Source of the DNA: Xylocopa sonorina
Taxonomy: Eukaryota > Arthropoda > Insecta > Hymenoptera > Apidae
Direction: 5' to 3'
Assembly: GCF_050948175.1 (NCBI RefSeq)
Contig: NC_135195.1
Location: forward strand, 1,977,001-2,041,000
DNA length: 64,000 bases
The stretch's first letter is position 1. Every line of letters begins with the position of its first letter. This document shows positions 12,047 to 24,440 of this stretch, piece after piece. A program made the translations under genes and the position numbers. The notes beneath the pieces were generated by a model that was given only the letters and a program-made list of their open reading frames with translations, was not told the DNA's origin and made no database searches.

Positions 12047-12243
12047 CTTTATAAGATCTCGTCATCCATAGGAAAGAAAGTTAAACATACGCTTATTGCT
12101 TGTCCAACGTCTCATTAATTACTACACTCCCCAACAATTACCGAAATATAACTTAGAAGAAATACAAGTCGTTGAGGATCATTCTCTATCACAGTTAATT
12201 CCTCAACCACACCAGCGTTAAACTAAATGCTGGCAATTTAACA

Positions 12244-13050
12244 ACTGGTAAATTTGAGAAGTAGTACCTTAAGTGGAGGAGTGATTTTCCTAAATTTATG
12301 CAGTTTTATCTCATTTAATAACGCGGCAAAAAGTTAATTCTTATGTCGTTTTCAAAAAATTTCATTTCTTCATATGAAACACATGGGATCATTATGCGAT
12401 AGTATTTCATTTATTCTAGAGAATTCAGTTGTGATCTAGTCTGCCGGTTAAGAACTTAGCTCTCTATCGAGTTCTTTAAAATATCGCATCTAAATCTACC
12501 TACTGGAAGAATCACCCACTTCTTATGGGAGAGAGTAAATTCAACGTTCTGACTGTTAACTGTTGACTCTGACTGTTGAAACTGTCTATTGAAATAACCA
12601 ACTATCTTTCGTTATTTTTCTTCTGTCTCCTAAACTCTAATGCCAATCTTAAAGACAGTTTGCCATCCCTTCCAGTATCCACGCATTTGCAGAGACGGTA
12701 TGACGAAGCTTATAATACGAGGGTGGTAATAACATTCCAATTAATCCTGCAACATTTGATGAGCAGAAATTCGCTGGAGCAAAAGTCATATCGGGAAACG
12801 ACTAAAGCTACTAAAATAAAAAAATATGAAAAGCTAACATCAGCTTTTTTTAAATACCTTGAATTCATCGTATATCGATGCTTAGATTTTTTAACTTAAT
12901 TTATGATTATTAAAAATATATGAGCTAAGTTAATTAAAAACAATGTCGCTATTGAGAAAAATCATTAAAGAGATTAACGAATTTTCTATCTAATAAAAGA
13001 CCTCTCGTTCATTCGCACTGAAACGATAGCCATAATCTCATCTGGCGTTC
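12244..13050. other. AT-rich sequence, no gene seen
   Basis: The plus-strand frame at 12576-12899 is AT-rich with no recognisable domain; I treat it as chance. Confidence 0.5.
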
Positions 13051-13540
13051 GCCAGTCGTTCGTTAACAAGGTTTCACGTCAAGATGCGAGCCTCTCGGAA
13101 AAACGAAGCTGAAGGGAACGTCTAGGAATATATGTATACATATATATATATATATATATATACATACGCGTCGAGCACGATTCCTCAAGCTCGAATTCTC
13201 TGCGGTGTGCTCGAGTTCTCAAGTTGACGTCCGCAAATGGAGGAACAGCCACGAAAGAAGATAAACGTGCGAAGGCGAGCCGCAAAGGGAAACGCGAGCG
13301 CGTACAGCTCTCCAAACGTTGTCAAAACGACAAAGGAGCCACTGCGTAAATTGACGCCGCCGAAACGGTGAGACGTGTCTCTAAAGGAACCACTATGAAA
13401 ATTCGAATTCGTCTTTAAACCGTGGGCGTAAATTTTTATGGTACAGGGAAGCCACGGCAATTCTTTCAACATGACGTCGTAGACTAATGTATCAAACGAT
13501 TGACGGAAAAGACGTTTGGTTCGCATTTATGAGGGGTGGG
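13051..13540. other. GC-rich island
   Basis: CpG-rich block interrupted by a TA microsatellite near its left edge. Frames on the minus strand differ in phase on the two sides of the microsatellite and show no known motif. Confidence 0.4.
13129..13167. repeat. (TA)n microsatellite
   Basis: Imperfect at the start (TATATGTATACA) and then a pure TA run of about 11 units, ending TACATACG. Confidence 0.9.
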
Positions 13541-15400
13541 AAATGGAACGTGAAATTGGATTAGGTGTTACGAGTAACGGGAAAAATGGTTAATAGCGGT
13601 AGATTCGAAAGATTGCGGATTTTATGATCGAGAGAACGGTGTCAAAGAAAAAAATGGATAAAGAACGGAATTGGGACAGTGTTTTTATAATTGTATTAGT
13701 GAATGCATCCTGAAAGAACGATTTTGAAACGATTCTAGAGTTTACTTTTTCTGATAAATATAACATCTAGAATTTCCATCTTTTGCGTGGCGCATCGTTT
13801 ATTCTTTTTAAATTTATAACGTTTGTTCATTCGAAAAACTTTTACTGTATCTCACGAGTTTAATTGATATGTGGTAGTAGGAAGAATGGAGTTTAACAAA
13901 ATTCTTTTCGCCTTTCATATTTTGAAATTTGAATTTATACAAACAACAAAGGAACAATTTACACTTTTGTTACTATTGTTTTTGTGTAAAGTAGGAAATA
14001 CAATTTACTAACGCGATGTGAATAGTGGATACCAAAAATGACGATCATTGTATTTCAAAAATACAAAAAAGAAGAGGATATTAAAATAGAAAATCACGTT
14101 TATCAAACAGTTATTGTGTGCATCTGACGCTTTGTGTCAGCTTTATTTATTTTTCACGGTATTATTTCATACTTCCAAACATTATATATAAAAAACTACA
14201 CTCATAAAATATGATATTTTTATAGATATTGAAGAACTTTTTTATTTACTACCATTTGTTGTTAATTCTTCTTAGCAACGTTTGTATAATTTGTGCTGCA
14301 TGCTCTTTCTACTTAAAATATTACTTTGACCACTACTGCAATAAATATTTTTAAATTTAATTTAAACAAGACAAAGGGTATTTCAAACACGCATATGTTA
14401 TGTACATGTACTTATGATTAATAATTAAATTAAAATTCATCTACAGCGAGGTACTTCAAAGGAAGTATCTACACTATAATTAAATACAAATTTTGTCAAA
14501 ATTATTAATCAAGCCCGCCATGGTTAGCCGTGAATAAAATCGCCATTACTGTTTATATTAACCAAACAAAAAGAATCTTATAATAAGTTCACTATGCTAT
14601 AGCGTGAGTTTTACATTTTTGTAAAGATAAAATTACAGTTCCAAGTTTCGAATGTCGTAGTAGAACGTAGGGCCGTAATTTGGTAGCAGTCGACAGAGAA
14701 ATGGGATCGGAAGATAGAAAGAAACTCGAATCCAAGAATTCTACGTCATTCGCGAACCGGTAACTGTTCTTGGACGTTAGCCAGAGTAATGTCACAGGCG
14801 AAATTGCAAAATCGGCGTTAGCACGTAGATGTTCAACGTCGAAAAAACCTTATCTGAATAATTTCAGACGACACAGTAACTTCCATTTTTCACTCTATAA
14901 TAATCAACTTTTTGGGTACATATATTATGTGGACGCAAACGATGTGAACTATATTCCATTAGAAATGTATAGTATTACGACCAGAATTTTTAATTGTTGC
15001 AGAATTATACTAAAATATTAAGTTCTTACAAAACGTTCATGATCACTATCATTTTAATTACTATAAACAGTTTTATTATATATTATTGCGGTGTATAATA
15101 ATACTAATATAAATATAGTAATATTAAAATAAAAAATGTTTCCTTTTGCGATTAATTAAAATATGAGTTATACTACATCTATTCTTAATATAAAATCAGT
15201 ATTAATTCATTGAGAAAAAATACAATTTGGCAACTTATATTAATATTTTCTTCAAAAATATAATTACTATCATTATTCTTTGTAACTACCATTCTCCATG
15301 CAACTAACTATATAATCCATAATTTCTGTGAGTTACATATTTCGTTTAAGTTCTTGTCAATATTTTCATTTCTTTCTACCGCTTTCTTTACTCACGAGCG
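13541..15400. other. AT-rich sequence, no gene seen
   Basis: No repeat shared with the rest of the window and no credible exon. A moderately GC-richer patch at 14510-14850 has no distinct feature. Confidence 0.5.
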
Positions 15401-16830
15401 AACTAATAGTATATCGAAATAGCGAGCCGAGGTTATTAAAACGAACGTTCTCAAAAGCAGCCATTTCTTCGTTGGCTGCACTCGTTGATGCAGTCGCGCA
15501 AAAATTACGATACTTTAAGTCGGTTCAATTGCGTGGATCTGCTTGCGCACAAAAGAATTCCCGGGTTCTTAGCCTCTATAGAGGCGCTGCGGAGCACTAA
15601 GAGAAATTGTATCGTCGTTCAGTTATGACAGTCGCCGAACGTATTGGTCAATGAAGAATATTTCTACTTCATCGCATTCCACGCGATGAATCCCTCTCAG
15701 CGAAGTGTTTGCGTCATTTCAATATGAAATATGACAATTTGGAGAATTTCGACATTCGGCTTCCGAAGGAATGAAATCATACTTTTTTCTTATTTATATG
15801 AAGAAATTCATATAAGATAGAAGAAATCAGTATACTTTTGCAGAAAAATGTTAAATGGAAATCATAATCCCAAGAGCTTTTTAGTGGAATCCCTGAAACA
15901 ATGTTATATGTATCCCACATCGTTATACGTTGCTGGAAAGAATTCATCTTAGAGGATTGTGGTCTGATTAGCTGTATTTTCGCATGGTGACCTTCTTTAA
16001 CAGAATTGTAGGATTAAATGTGACTTCCTAATTGGTCGAAATGTTCAGCTTTAACATTGCGGTCATGTAGCTTTACGTGGTAAAGAATTTGCAGGCTTCG
16101 CGTTAGAAGGAGCGTGAAAAGTTTAGAAGACCCTTGTTAGGCTGTATCCTTTCAGGCACCAATCTTCAGGTAATTTTATTTACAGTCTTCAAAAACATAT
16201 TCATTAAAGTATCAATAGCTAGACAATCTCATTACGCATTAATATTAAATATTAACAAACGAAACCAGATTTGTTTTAAAGCTATGCAGAGAACATTTCG
16301 ACGTTATTTAAAAGGTGGAAGACACGTGAAACTCGAAAATGTTACGAGTAAAAATTGAGAAAATAAAAATTGAAGGATAAAACATTTTAATTATGTGATT
16401 GTAAGTAAAACGAGAATAATTTTGAGATACTTTGGAGATACCTCCGCACTTGAAACATGTTTTCCCATCCAAAGAGCCGGCAGCTTTGAACCTTCGATAC
16501 ACAAAGTCGTGAAACGCAATCAAGAACGTTCGACAAGGCTCCGTTCGCTTAACGATTCCGAATTCCGTCTGTCGTAAGCCACTGATCGACGGTTAAATTC
16601 ACGGTGGAATCGTTTGCCATAAATTACAGAAGTTTCCGCGAAAGCGTGACTGCTGACAGAACGCGCTGCACGAAGGTAACGCCGCCGTTTCGTCGCCTCG
16701 TGTATCCACGTCGAGAAGCGATCTTTCGACCATTGTTCAAAGTAACTCGCAAGAGAGTTACCGTCTGGCTCCAAATGTGCCGGTTCTTGTGCATGTTATC
16801 AAGAGAAATTAGTTACGTGTAATTATTTGA
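15401..16830. other. Mixed sequence with GC islands at 15.4-15.7 and 16.5-16.8 kb
   Basis: Both islands are CpG-rich and carry short open frames on both strands that shadow each other. No protein family is recognisable, and nothing indicates which strand, if either, is used. Confidence 0.4.
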
Positions 16831-17280
16831 TACCGACTTGGCAAACAACGCGCAGTTCCACCCATGAATTTACCTAAACTTGTAAGCCACTTGTTTGTAC
16901 CAGTGAGCGATGTGATTCGTTATTGCTGCATCACAGTATAATTGGTTCTTTTGTACGACAAAACACGACATTTGGTTACGTTCTATGTGAATATTTAACT
17001 CGCGAACGTCACTCGTAGACGTAATGACTTGGAATTCGTGGGGAAGATTAATTTAGGTCATCCAATGAAGGTTGCAAATAGTTCTACTTTGGTTTAAAAA
17101 AACTACAATTATATGTCTTGTAGCATGATAACACCTTTCTTTTTACGTTATTAGTAATCATTTATTTAATTTTTAACGAGAGTAAAAGGTTGTTTAGGTT
17201 ATTTTTGGGATGAAGATGTTTTAAGTAACTTTGTCAACTATCGCGATTTATGGCACAATGGTTTTCAGAAAATTTAATTT
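16831..17280. other. AT-rich sequence, no gene seen
   Basis: Weak similarity to the upstream side of repeat C copy 3 may begin near 17260, but it is too diverged to place the boundary. Confidence 0.4.
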
Positions 17281-17500
17281 TGACATCCACAACAGCCATA
17301 GCGTGTTATAAACGGGGTATTTCTTAAAAGTCACTCCAATATGTACACGCAGCGGGACTTTGAATTATAAGACCGAAATCTTGACTTTTGGGAAATTCTC
17401 AGACCACACAAGAGGGTGCGGACTTATTGGTAATTTGCATTGTTTCGGCAAATGGAAACAGTGTCTACTACCTGCACAATGAAGGAATCAGCCGACGAGC
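17281..17500 (+). repeat. Dispersed repeat C, copy 2
   Basis: It shares with copy 1 the words CGTGTTATAAACGGGGTATT (1-2 mismatches), CACACAAGAGGGTG, TTATTGGTAATTTGCAT and the closing GAAGGAATCAGCC block. It shares GACATCC...AACAGCC with copy 3. It is shortened relative to copy 1: the section between CAAGAGGGTG and ATTGGTAAT is mostly missing. No ends or target duplications are visible. Confidence 0.6.
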
Positions 17501-17944
17501 TTTTAAAAATTAGCGAGTCTATAAGCCAGTCTCCTGACAATAACGAACGAGTTGGAACGAAATTGAAACAACTTTCTTATAAAAACGGACGATTTGTAAG
17601 AGAAAACAAACGAACGAACCTGAACGATACAGTTAGTCACTAATATAGAGGTTGAACGCACTTTCATACGATTGGGAATTGCCAAGTAACGAACAAGCTG
17701 TCCCAAATTAATTTGGCGAATAATGTTGCGGTAAGTCAACCAAAGAACACAAACAAAGAACAACCGCGGTAGGTCTGAGTGTACAACCCCAGAGAAAATC
17801 CGCACGGCGAAACGCGACAGTTTTTATAACGAGAGTCGTAGAAACAACTATTTTTGAGTGATGAAATTCTCAAATGATGAACGTAAAGGAATCCATGCGC
17901 AGACTAAAAGAATAACAATGTAGAACATTCGCTACGAGAGAATA
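17501..17944. other. No gene seen
   Basis: Nothing recognisable. The minus-strand frame 17805-17503 overlaps repeat C and has no known motif. Confidence 0.45.
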
Positions 17945-18156
17945 GAGAGGGACAAAGACACCTACAGTTTCCCGAAGGCACACGGTTTCATATCCATTTC
18001 AATATATACCGCGTCTTGACCTGTCTCTAACATCCCCGCGTTTAAAGCAGGGCGTGGTAAATAGCCTTACTGATGAGCCCACTAGCAGACTCAGGACGAA
18101 AAATTCTTCCCTCTCTTTTCCTTCCACCTGTCCTCTTCCAATTCTACGCGCTTCAG
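17945..18156 (+). mobile_element. Element B copy 3
   Basis: This copy lies in the opposite orientation to the other three, so its ribozyme strand is the plus strand. It begins within the AGAGAGGGACAAAGAC block (the CTCF-like part is lost), passes through CAGTTTCCCGAAGGCACAC and the hammerhead, and ends in a pyrimidine-rich tail at CTACGCGCTTCAG, a terminus shared with copy 1. It is the most degraded copy in stem III. Confidence 0.75.
18036..18105 (+). ncRNA. Type III hammerhead ribozyme motif, decayed (HHR3)
   Basis: Plus strand: GCGU (18038-18041), cleavage U at 18042 (GUU triplet), stem I UAAAGC (18043-18048) with GCCUUA (18064-18069) and one mismatch, core CUGAUGA (18070-18076), stem II GCCC (18077-18080) with GGAC (18094-18097) and one mismatch, GAA (18098-18100). 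Stem III is broken because the 3' strand is AAAUUC instead of the consensus ACGUUC. Core residues are intact but activity is unlikely. The value of this copy is comparative: it preserves the stem I sequence GCCUUA that shows UAAGGC is its partner. Confidence 0.7.
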
Positions 18157-19890
18157 AACGAAACAAGGAAGTAAGGCACGACTGATAGAATCAGGTTCAT
18201 CAGATCCACTCAGAAATCCCGCTGAAAAGTTTCTTAGAATTCCAGTGGGTCCTTCAGCGAGGAATGATACTTGCGTTCATAATTCCTGCCCTCACCAATA
18301 CGCTATACGATTCAGTAGCTCCTCTCTGTCTAGGAAACCCTTCTGTTTTTCACCTATTCTTCGTTTCGTTCTATTCTCCGTGAATAAAATCGATGTCAGA
18401 AGTGATAACAGGAAAAATGGACAGAAATCACCGTAGACACTACAATTGTCAATATTCGTTTTATTAACGTGGACAAAGAGGGTACAGCTTCAGTCTAATT
18501 TGTGTTACTGTGTATAAGACCTTCTTGTTCGTTGACCTAGTGATACATTTACAACCCCAGTGAGTAACAGGATTTCGTTATCCCTTTTTCTCGCGTGTCT
18601 GTCACTCCCTTCGGTAGAGTCACCCCTTTGTTCCTCCGTGTCCACATCCGGATCTGTTCTTTTTAAGTTCCTTGCCTCAGCTGCGAAATCAGTTTTATTA
18701 AGCCTCCGAGGCTTTGTTCTTGAGACGGCTCTCTAGAAATTTTTGGTCAAAAGAGATTTCCGTGATGTTGGTTAAAGTCAAAGTATTATTAAACTTCTGA
18801 CATTTAGATCAGAATTTAATTAAATACGATTTTCGATGAATTTGAAAATAGGTACTTTGACAGTTCTATATCAGGATCATTATTTGCCGTTGATAGATTT
18901 TGATAGAACTTTTTAAACTAGCAGTATCGATAAAAATATGAGACACGTACCATTCAGTTCAATCAGAAATTATTTCAATTCGAGAAGTAAAAGCAACCCT
19001 TGAGGTTATGAGCTATAAATTTGGATTGTAGGATTGACAGCGATTGTAATATTAATTGACGTGTTTAAAATTTAAATAATTTAGGTCATTGCACCAAGTG
19101 TGTCAGCGTAAGATCGATATTCGTGTAATTTCGTGGAGTAATAATTTACGTCAGTTTGTATTATCTTCGTCAATCTTCATTATTTACATATAAGTATATA
19201 TTACGAAAAAGATTGTCAGGTTTTACTTTGAGTAATATTTTATATTTTTTACAATACTGTGAGTATATCCAATAATTGTATATAGCAGAGTTTATTAATA
19301 ACTTTGAAGATTGTGCCAATTATGAATCATTTAATTTTTAACTTAATTTAATCGGTAGTTTTTATTCATCACTATTTAACGCATTCGTTTGTATCAGATT
19401 AAAGGAAAATATGGCTGGTTAAAAGTTCTTCTACTCTTGATTTAATTCAAGGAAGAAAAGACTATTGCGATTCAACGAAGGAAGTTCATTAAAGATTTCG
19501 GAACAGTGCATTCATTTGAATGTGACAAAGTATTAAATCTCTAACTTAAGAAGAATTTCTATATTCATTAGCCGATTCAATGCTGTTATTATTGGCGTCA
19601 TAAAATGTAAAACGTACCGAGTTCAGGCAGGATGATGTATAATAATGGACACTTCTTGCAAATAAGAATAGGAAAGTTATGACAACTCGTGCGGCGAATT
19701 TAATTACTTTCTTTACATAAAATTGCAATGAATAAATAAACGAAGGTATAAAACTCAAATGAAAGTCTAGGAAGTGAAGATTTCCACTTTCCGTGACCTA
19801 CAACATAAAAAGTAATCGAAAAGGGACAGATAACTGTTTTTTTCAGGTTTTTTTGTCTGATCCTGTTTTTACCGCGTCCTTTTGTCCATA
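18157..19890. other. No gene seen
   Basis: 18157-18740 is moderately GC-rich without a recognisable frame. The remainder is AT-rich. Confidence 0.45.
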
Positions 19891-19895
19891 ATATT

Positions 19896-20654
19896 TGTTA
19901 AGTCCCAGTGGACTTTATTGTTTGAAATATAGCCACATTTGGCAAACAGATGTCCGTAGCAGGAATAATCTCCAAAAGGCCACTACTTTCGAAGTCGAGG
20001 TAATTACTGTTCACTCCACATACCTACTAAAGGTCGTCGTCCTTTCTTTAAATCTTTGTGCCGTTTTCCTATAAATCAAGTCGAGGCACTTTTTGGGTTT
20101 ATTGCTTGCTACGGTCAAGATTAGGAAATGCGGAACTCACGTGTGCGTCACCCGCGGGTAAGACTGGGTACCTGCGGATGATCGACGGTTTGGGGCGGTT
20201 ACTTTATCAGAATTTGCAGTAACCAATAATAGTCGACAACCGCTTCCCTCACCAAACTTCGAGAAATGTGTAAGGACGAATCCGCATGTCCTAGCTAAAA
20301 AACACACCCACCGGCGAGCCTTTAAATACGCCGGAATAGTTAGAGAGTTAGAAGAATAACAACTACATGAGAATAACAAGTACTTGTCGAGAATCAATTT
20401 TTCATGAGAATCACAAGATTTTGTCGTGGATTTGTCGCGTGTGTAACAAGAATTTGTCGAGACTCAAAAGGAATTTGTCGAGAGTCTTAAAGGAATAACA
20501 ACCGTACGATATACATACATAAACCTTGTCGACTACACTCCCCATCAGTTACCGAAATATAAACTATAAAAAACATAAATGGTTAAGGATCATTTTTCAA
20601 CGAAGTCTAATCCCTCAATCACACCCACGTTAAACCAAACGTCGGGACGTAACA
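19896..20654 (+). mobile_element. Solo LTR, copy 2 (divergent subfamily)
   Basis: Starts TGTTAAGTCCC and ends GGGACGTAACA (TG...CA). It is flanked by the exact 5-bp duplication ATATT (19891-19895 and 20655-20659). Shared blocks with the other two LTRs include CCACATTTGGCAAACAG, TACCTACTAAAGGTC, GGTTTGGGGCGGTTACTTTA and TTACCGAAATATAA. It differs by an extra segment near 19965-20100 and by a set of short repeats at 20350-20535. The TATA-like position reads TTTAAATA (20321-20328). No internal retrotransposon sequence adjoins it. Confidence 0.85.
20350..20535 (+). repeat. Degenerate short repeats inside solo LTR copy 2
   Basis: Units resembling GAATTTGTCGAGA and TGAGAATAACAAG recur several times with irregular spacing. 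The other two LTR copies lack this block, so it arose within this subfamily, probably by local slippage. Confidence 0.6.
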
Positions 20655-20659
20655 ATATT

Positions 20660-21320
20660 CCTTTTAGAAAAACCAAGAAAGGAAATAAATAATAAATTGC
20701 CTCTCGTGTTGAAGGAAAGCACGGACAAAAGAGCAACGCCTTGAAGTTTCAAAAAATGTTCGAAATTTAAATAAAAATCTGCAATTTATTTTCGTAACAA
20801 CTTGCATTCAGAGAATGCAATGCTTGGATATCGGTAAACACTGATTTCACGCAAGATTTCAAACGCCTGGACATTTCGTCCAGTTATCGAGTCAAGAAGG
20901 TCTCCGTCCAACCCCTTAGTTTGCTCGTTTCCTGCTACAGCGTCGCGTGTGCACGCACAGATAGCATTCAGCTGCAAACAGAAAAAAAGAGAAACACTGG
21001 CGGTATTGAGACGATGCCAAGGGAAGATCGTCGACTTTCAACTTCGTTTAGCCTCCTTTTCATTTCTGCGCGCACGTTTTACAGCCAGACGCCGTTTTCA
21101 ACCCCTGCGCCGCCGTCGCTTCCATCTCTGCGAAACGATACGTGGAATAAAGAGGCTGATGAAACAAAGCAAAGAAACGAACGAACCTGGGATCACGAGC
21201 CACTAGTGAGAATAGAACGTTGCAAACGCGCACCATCCAAGTTTTTCTTTGAACGACAACAATTTCTATTTCAACGCGGTTTCTTTTGTTCGCGCGCGAA
21301 ACTACGTCCATTTTGATTTT
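20660..21320. other. AT-rich then GC-rich island (20.87-21.32 kb)
   Basis: The island is open in several frames on both strands, the longest 131 codons on plus (20921-21316). The translations are low-information, rich in Arg, Ser and Phe, and lack a known motif. I regard the frames as composition effects. Confidence 0.4.
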
Positions 21321-22500
21321 TAATTTTGGTGCTTTTACCCAGTGTCGCTCTGTCTTACACGTGTTTTTAAATGATTAACATACTTTGGTGATAAAATATA
21401 AGTAAATGTATCTTGCAGAAAAATCAAAATAATTAATTTCTGCATTCACCGAAGCAAAGTATGTAATTCCTTAATTATATTAATTATTCAAATTTTTTAT
21501 TAAATTTATATATTAATTATACAAATTTTTTATTAAATTTATATATTAATTATACAAATTTTTTATTAAATTTATATATTAATTATTTAAATCTTTATTT
21601 TTGTTCTATTAAATTATAAAATACTTTTTAATATGATAAAATTTTATCATAATATGATATTTTTCAAAATTAATTAACTATCATATAGTTTATAGTTTAT
21701 CTCAGGAATTATGCCATATATTGCACCTCTATATATAATTAATATCAACGAAAAACATTTACATGTTTTATGAAGAATAAAGTTTTACGCTATCAAATAC
21801 GCAAAAATCAATTTTTACATCGTTCTTTACAGTGTTCAACTGATTTTCAAAGGGTGATTAAAAACTGCCGCAATTATCGATATAGTTACAGAAAAGGATT
21901 TTGAAAACCATGAAATAAATGATTGTATTTAAAATACTGTATTGGCTAAGTTTCATGAATAGAACTCGTATCAACAAGTCTTTTCGGCTCACGTGAATGT
22001 CTGCTGGAAATACAACTAGACGGCTTGTAGATTTATTATACCAAGCTTTGATTAGCCCTCCGAGTGCAGATCTCCCGTGTACATTTTAATAACTATATAA
22101 TTTGACAGTTTCTGCGTACATGATTTATGTTAGAGAACCTCTGATCATTTTTCACACGCTACCTGCGCATATTCAGAACAAGACTAATTATTTTAATTTT
22201 ATGATACTCGGTGTTATCCCGTAATAATATTATTATAGCGCCACGTTGCGAAAGAGAAGGCTTATTTTTTAAATTTAAGAGGACGCTTTATTTTTTAAAG
22301 TATCCAACTTTTTCTATTTAAGCATATTCAATACAGGATTAAGTTAGGTTCATCATTATAATCAAACAGATAATACCAACATCGAACTCTAATACCAACA
22401 CTGCACTTAGAATTTGAAGTAAATGCAGTGCAAATTAAGTTGTATACAGTTATATAGCTCTAGTATACACACTTTGATATGACAAGTGAAGAATGTAACG
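21321..22500. other. AT-rich sequence, no gene seen
   Basis: Contains the 33-bp tandem repeat listed separately; otherwise plain AT-rich DNA. Confidence 0.5.
21482..21592. repeat. 33-bp tandem repeat, about 3.3 units
   Basis: Units begin at 21482, 21515, 21548 and 21581 with AATTATWCAA, followed by ATTTTTTATTAAATTTATAT. The spacing is exactly 33 bp and the second and third units are identical, so the expansion is recent. Confidence 0.9.
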
Positions 22501-24000
22501 ACCATTTACGACCCCTCTATACTTTCAGATCTGAATGGTATGTTTGACATCGAATGCCGCATTATCGGCATGGATTTAAATTTGCGATGCCCGATTTGAA
22601 GAGACACGACCGCATTGCACACGTTTCGACCCAATTTGAACGAATGTCGGAGCGGAGGCTGCGTGTTCAATTTAACGGTGTACTTCTTCGATCAAACGGA
22701 AGCGAAATGTAAACGAAGAGCGGTAACGTAATCAAATGCTCAAAGAAAATTTCCGAATCTATGACGTGTGCATAATATTCAATAAGTATTTTTGAGGATG
22801 TAAAATACTTTCGTCACTTGATTTATTACCAGAAGGTAGCGCCAAACTTTAAACATAGTTTCTCGAATTGAACTGACAAATATGTAGATGACAATCGACG
22901 GTCTTAGTAACAGATTTCTGATTTCTAATTTACAGACAGTCTAGGGAGACGTGAACGATGAATCGATAAACTTATCACTAAATTCGCAACTTACGATTAA
23001 ACATAACAATTTTTCCACTTTTCCCAACACGACATTAGGACAACTTAATTTTAACCACGATCTCGAATTCATAGATTCATTCGTTACAAACAGGACCTTA
23101 ATACTTCAGATTTTAAGTATTTATCAAGTATTAATAATATAAGAACTTTGGTTGTGAGTGGAAAGTTACACTAAAATATAAATAAATAGCGTAGTTGTAA
23201 CGTATGCCAGAGGAACGTAACGAATAAACGTTTAAAAATTTATTATAACATTATTATATTTATTCATTTTTCTTTTCATAGGTACGGATATAAGAATGTA
23301 TTGTATATAATATGAATGAGTTGAGTCGCGTAATTACAATAGGAGGGAGGACGTTCCATCGCATGGAAAGATCTACGTTTTCATTGAAAATACGTAACCG
23401 GAGGAAAAAACAAAATATATCGCGCTTTCGTGCTGGTGCAAAATAGCAGAATTATATCGCGTGCAAAATGTACCTACTTACGCCACCGCCCGTTGAATAA
23501 TGCGTAGAATTGCTTGCATATTCATGTCTGACTACGAAACGGCAGATACTACTGAGCCTGACAATTTCGTGCACATTAAGACATTAAGACTTAAGACACA
23601 TTAAGAATACTTAATCAGGACATTATACGAAACAGAATCGTTTCACAAATAGACAAGCTATATCTCGAAACGCTCGAGAAATTGGTATTCGCTTAAATTA
23701 CCAATTACTTTAGGGAACGTTACAATTGCATGTAACATTTGCTTTTAATGCAAATGAATAAACGAAAATTATAACAAAATCAGTGTTCAAATAAAATACA
23801 TTATTATTATATCTGTTTAAAATTTAAACAGAACTCCCAATGTTAACGAATATATTCATAAAAATGATTAATTTATCGAAGCAAATTTCACGAAACAGAT
23901 ACATAAATTTGTTGAACGAGTGCAAATGCACGAGAATTGAATAGAAAATAGAAATTTTTTAATGCCAAGCCATTAAAGGGCCATCAAACATTTCGAATTC
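22501..24000. other. No gene seen; small GC-rich patch at 22.54-22.72 kb
   Basis: A short run around 23575-23610 repeats ACATTAAG-like words. Nothing else stands out. Confidence 0.45.
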
Positions 24001-24440
24001 ATCATTAGAAACTATTCTGAAACGATCAAAGATTCTTCATCGGCACGCAAAGACCTCTTCCGAATGCAGCCAATACCTCGGCTGAACGAAGTTCATTAAA
24101 CCTCCTTAAAGCGTCATCAAGGTTCACCGTCGACGTCGAGGTCCCCCGCTCGAAATCGATTAAGAGGCTTTCGTGCCTTAAATTCTTTCGTGAGCACAAT
24201 TTACATAAATGTAGGAAAAGGTATAATGAGCGTCCAATGAGATCTGACCTAGAAACATCCACTTCTTTTGCTCGCGAACTGCTTCTTCTACTGTATTCTT
24301 TCTGTTCGTCTGTCGTACGTAAAAAAGAGCAAAGGAAACCGGTCAGTTGTGATCCTGTCATCGTTGTCCTGGTTTCGTTTTCTGTTATGAGCGTACGGCG
24401 AAATTCAACTTCCTCTGAAAGACGTCTCGCTAAGAAAAGT
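24001..24440. other. GC-rich island
   Basis: CpG-rich block with overlapping frames on both strands (24361-24026 minus, 24237-24443 plus). Neither shows a recognisable family. Confidence 0.4.

Larger units (their letters stand above)
11479..12243 (+). mobile_element. Solo LTR, copy 1 (interrupted by element B)
   Basis: The element begins TGTTAAGACCC and ends AATTTAACA, that is TG...CA with short inverted termini. It is flanked by an exact 5-bp target duplication, ACTGG (11474-11478 and 12244-12248). It is collinear with the LTR at 33523-34117 and, less closely, with 19896-20654, except for the B insertion at 11878-12046. A TATA-like TTTATAAG (12048-12055) lies just after the insertion and suggests plus orientation. 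No internal retrotransposon region adjoins it, so it is a solo LTR left by LTR-LTR recombination. A 5-bp duplication fits BEL/Pao, Copia or some Gypsy elements; the superfamily is undetermined. Confidence 0.85.
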
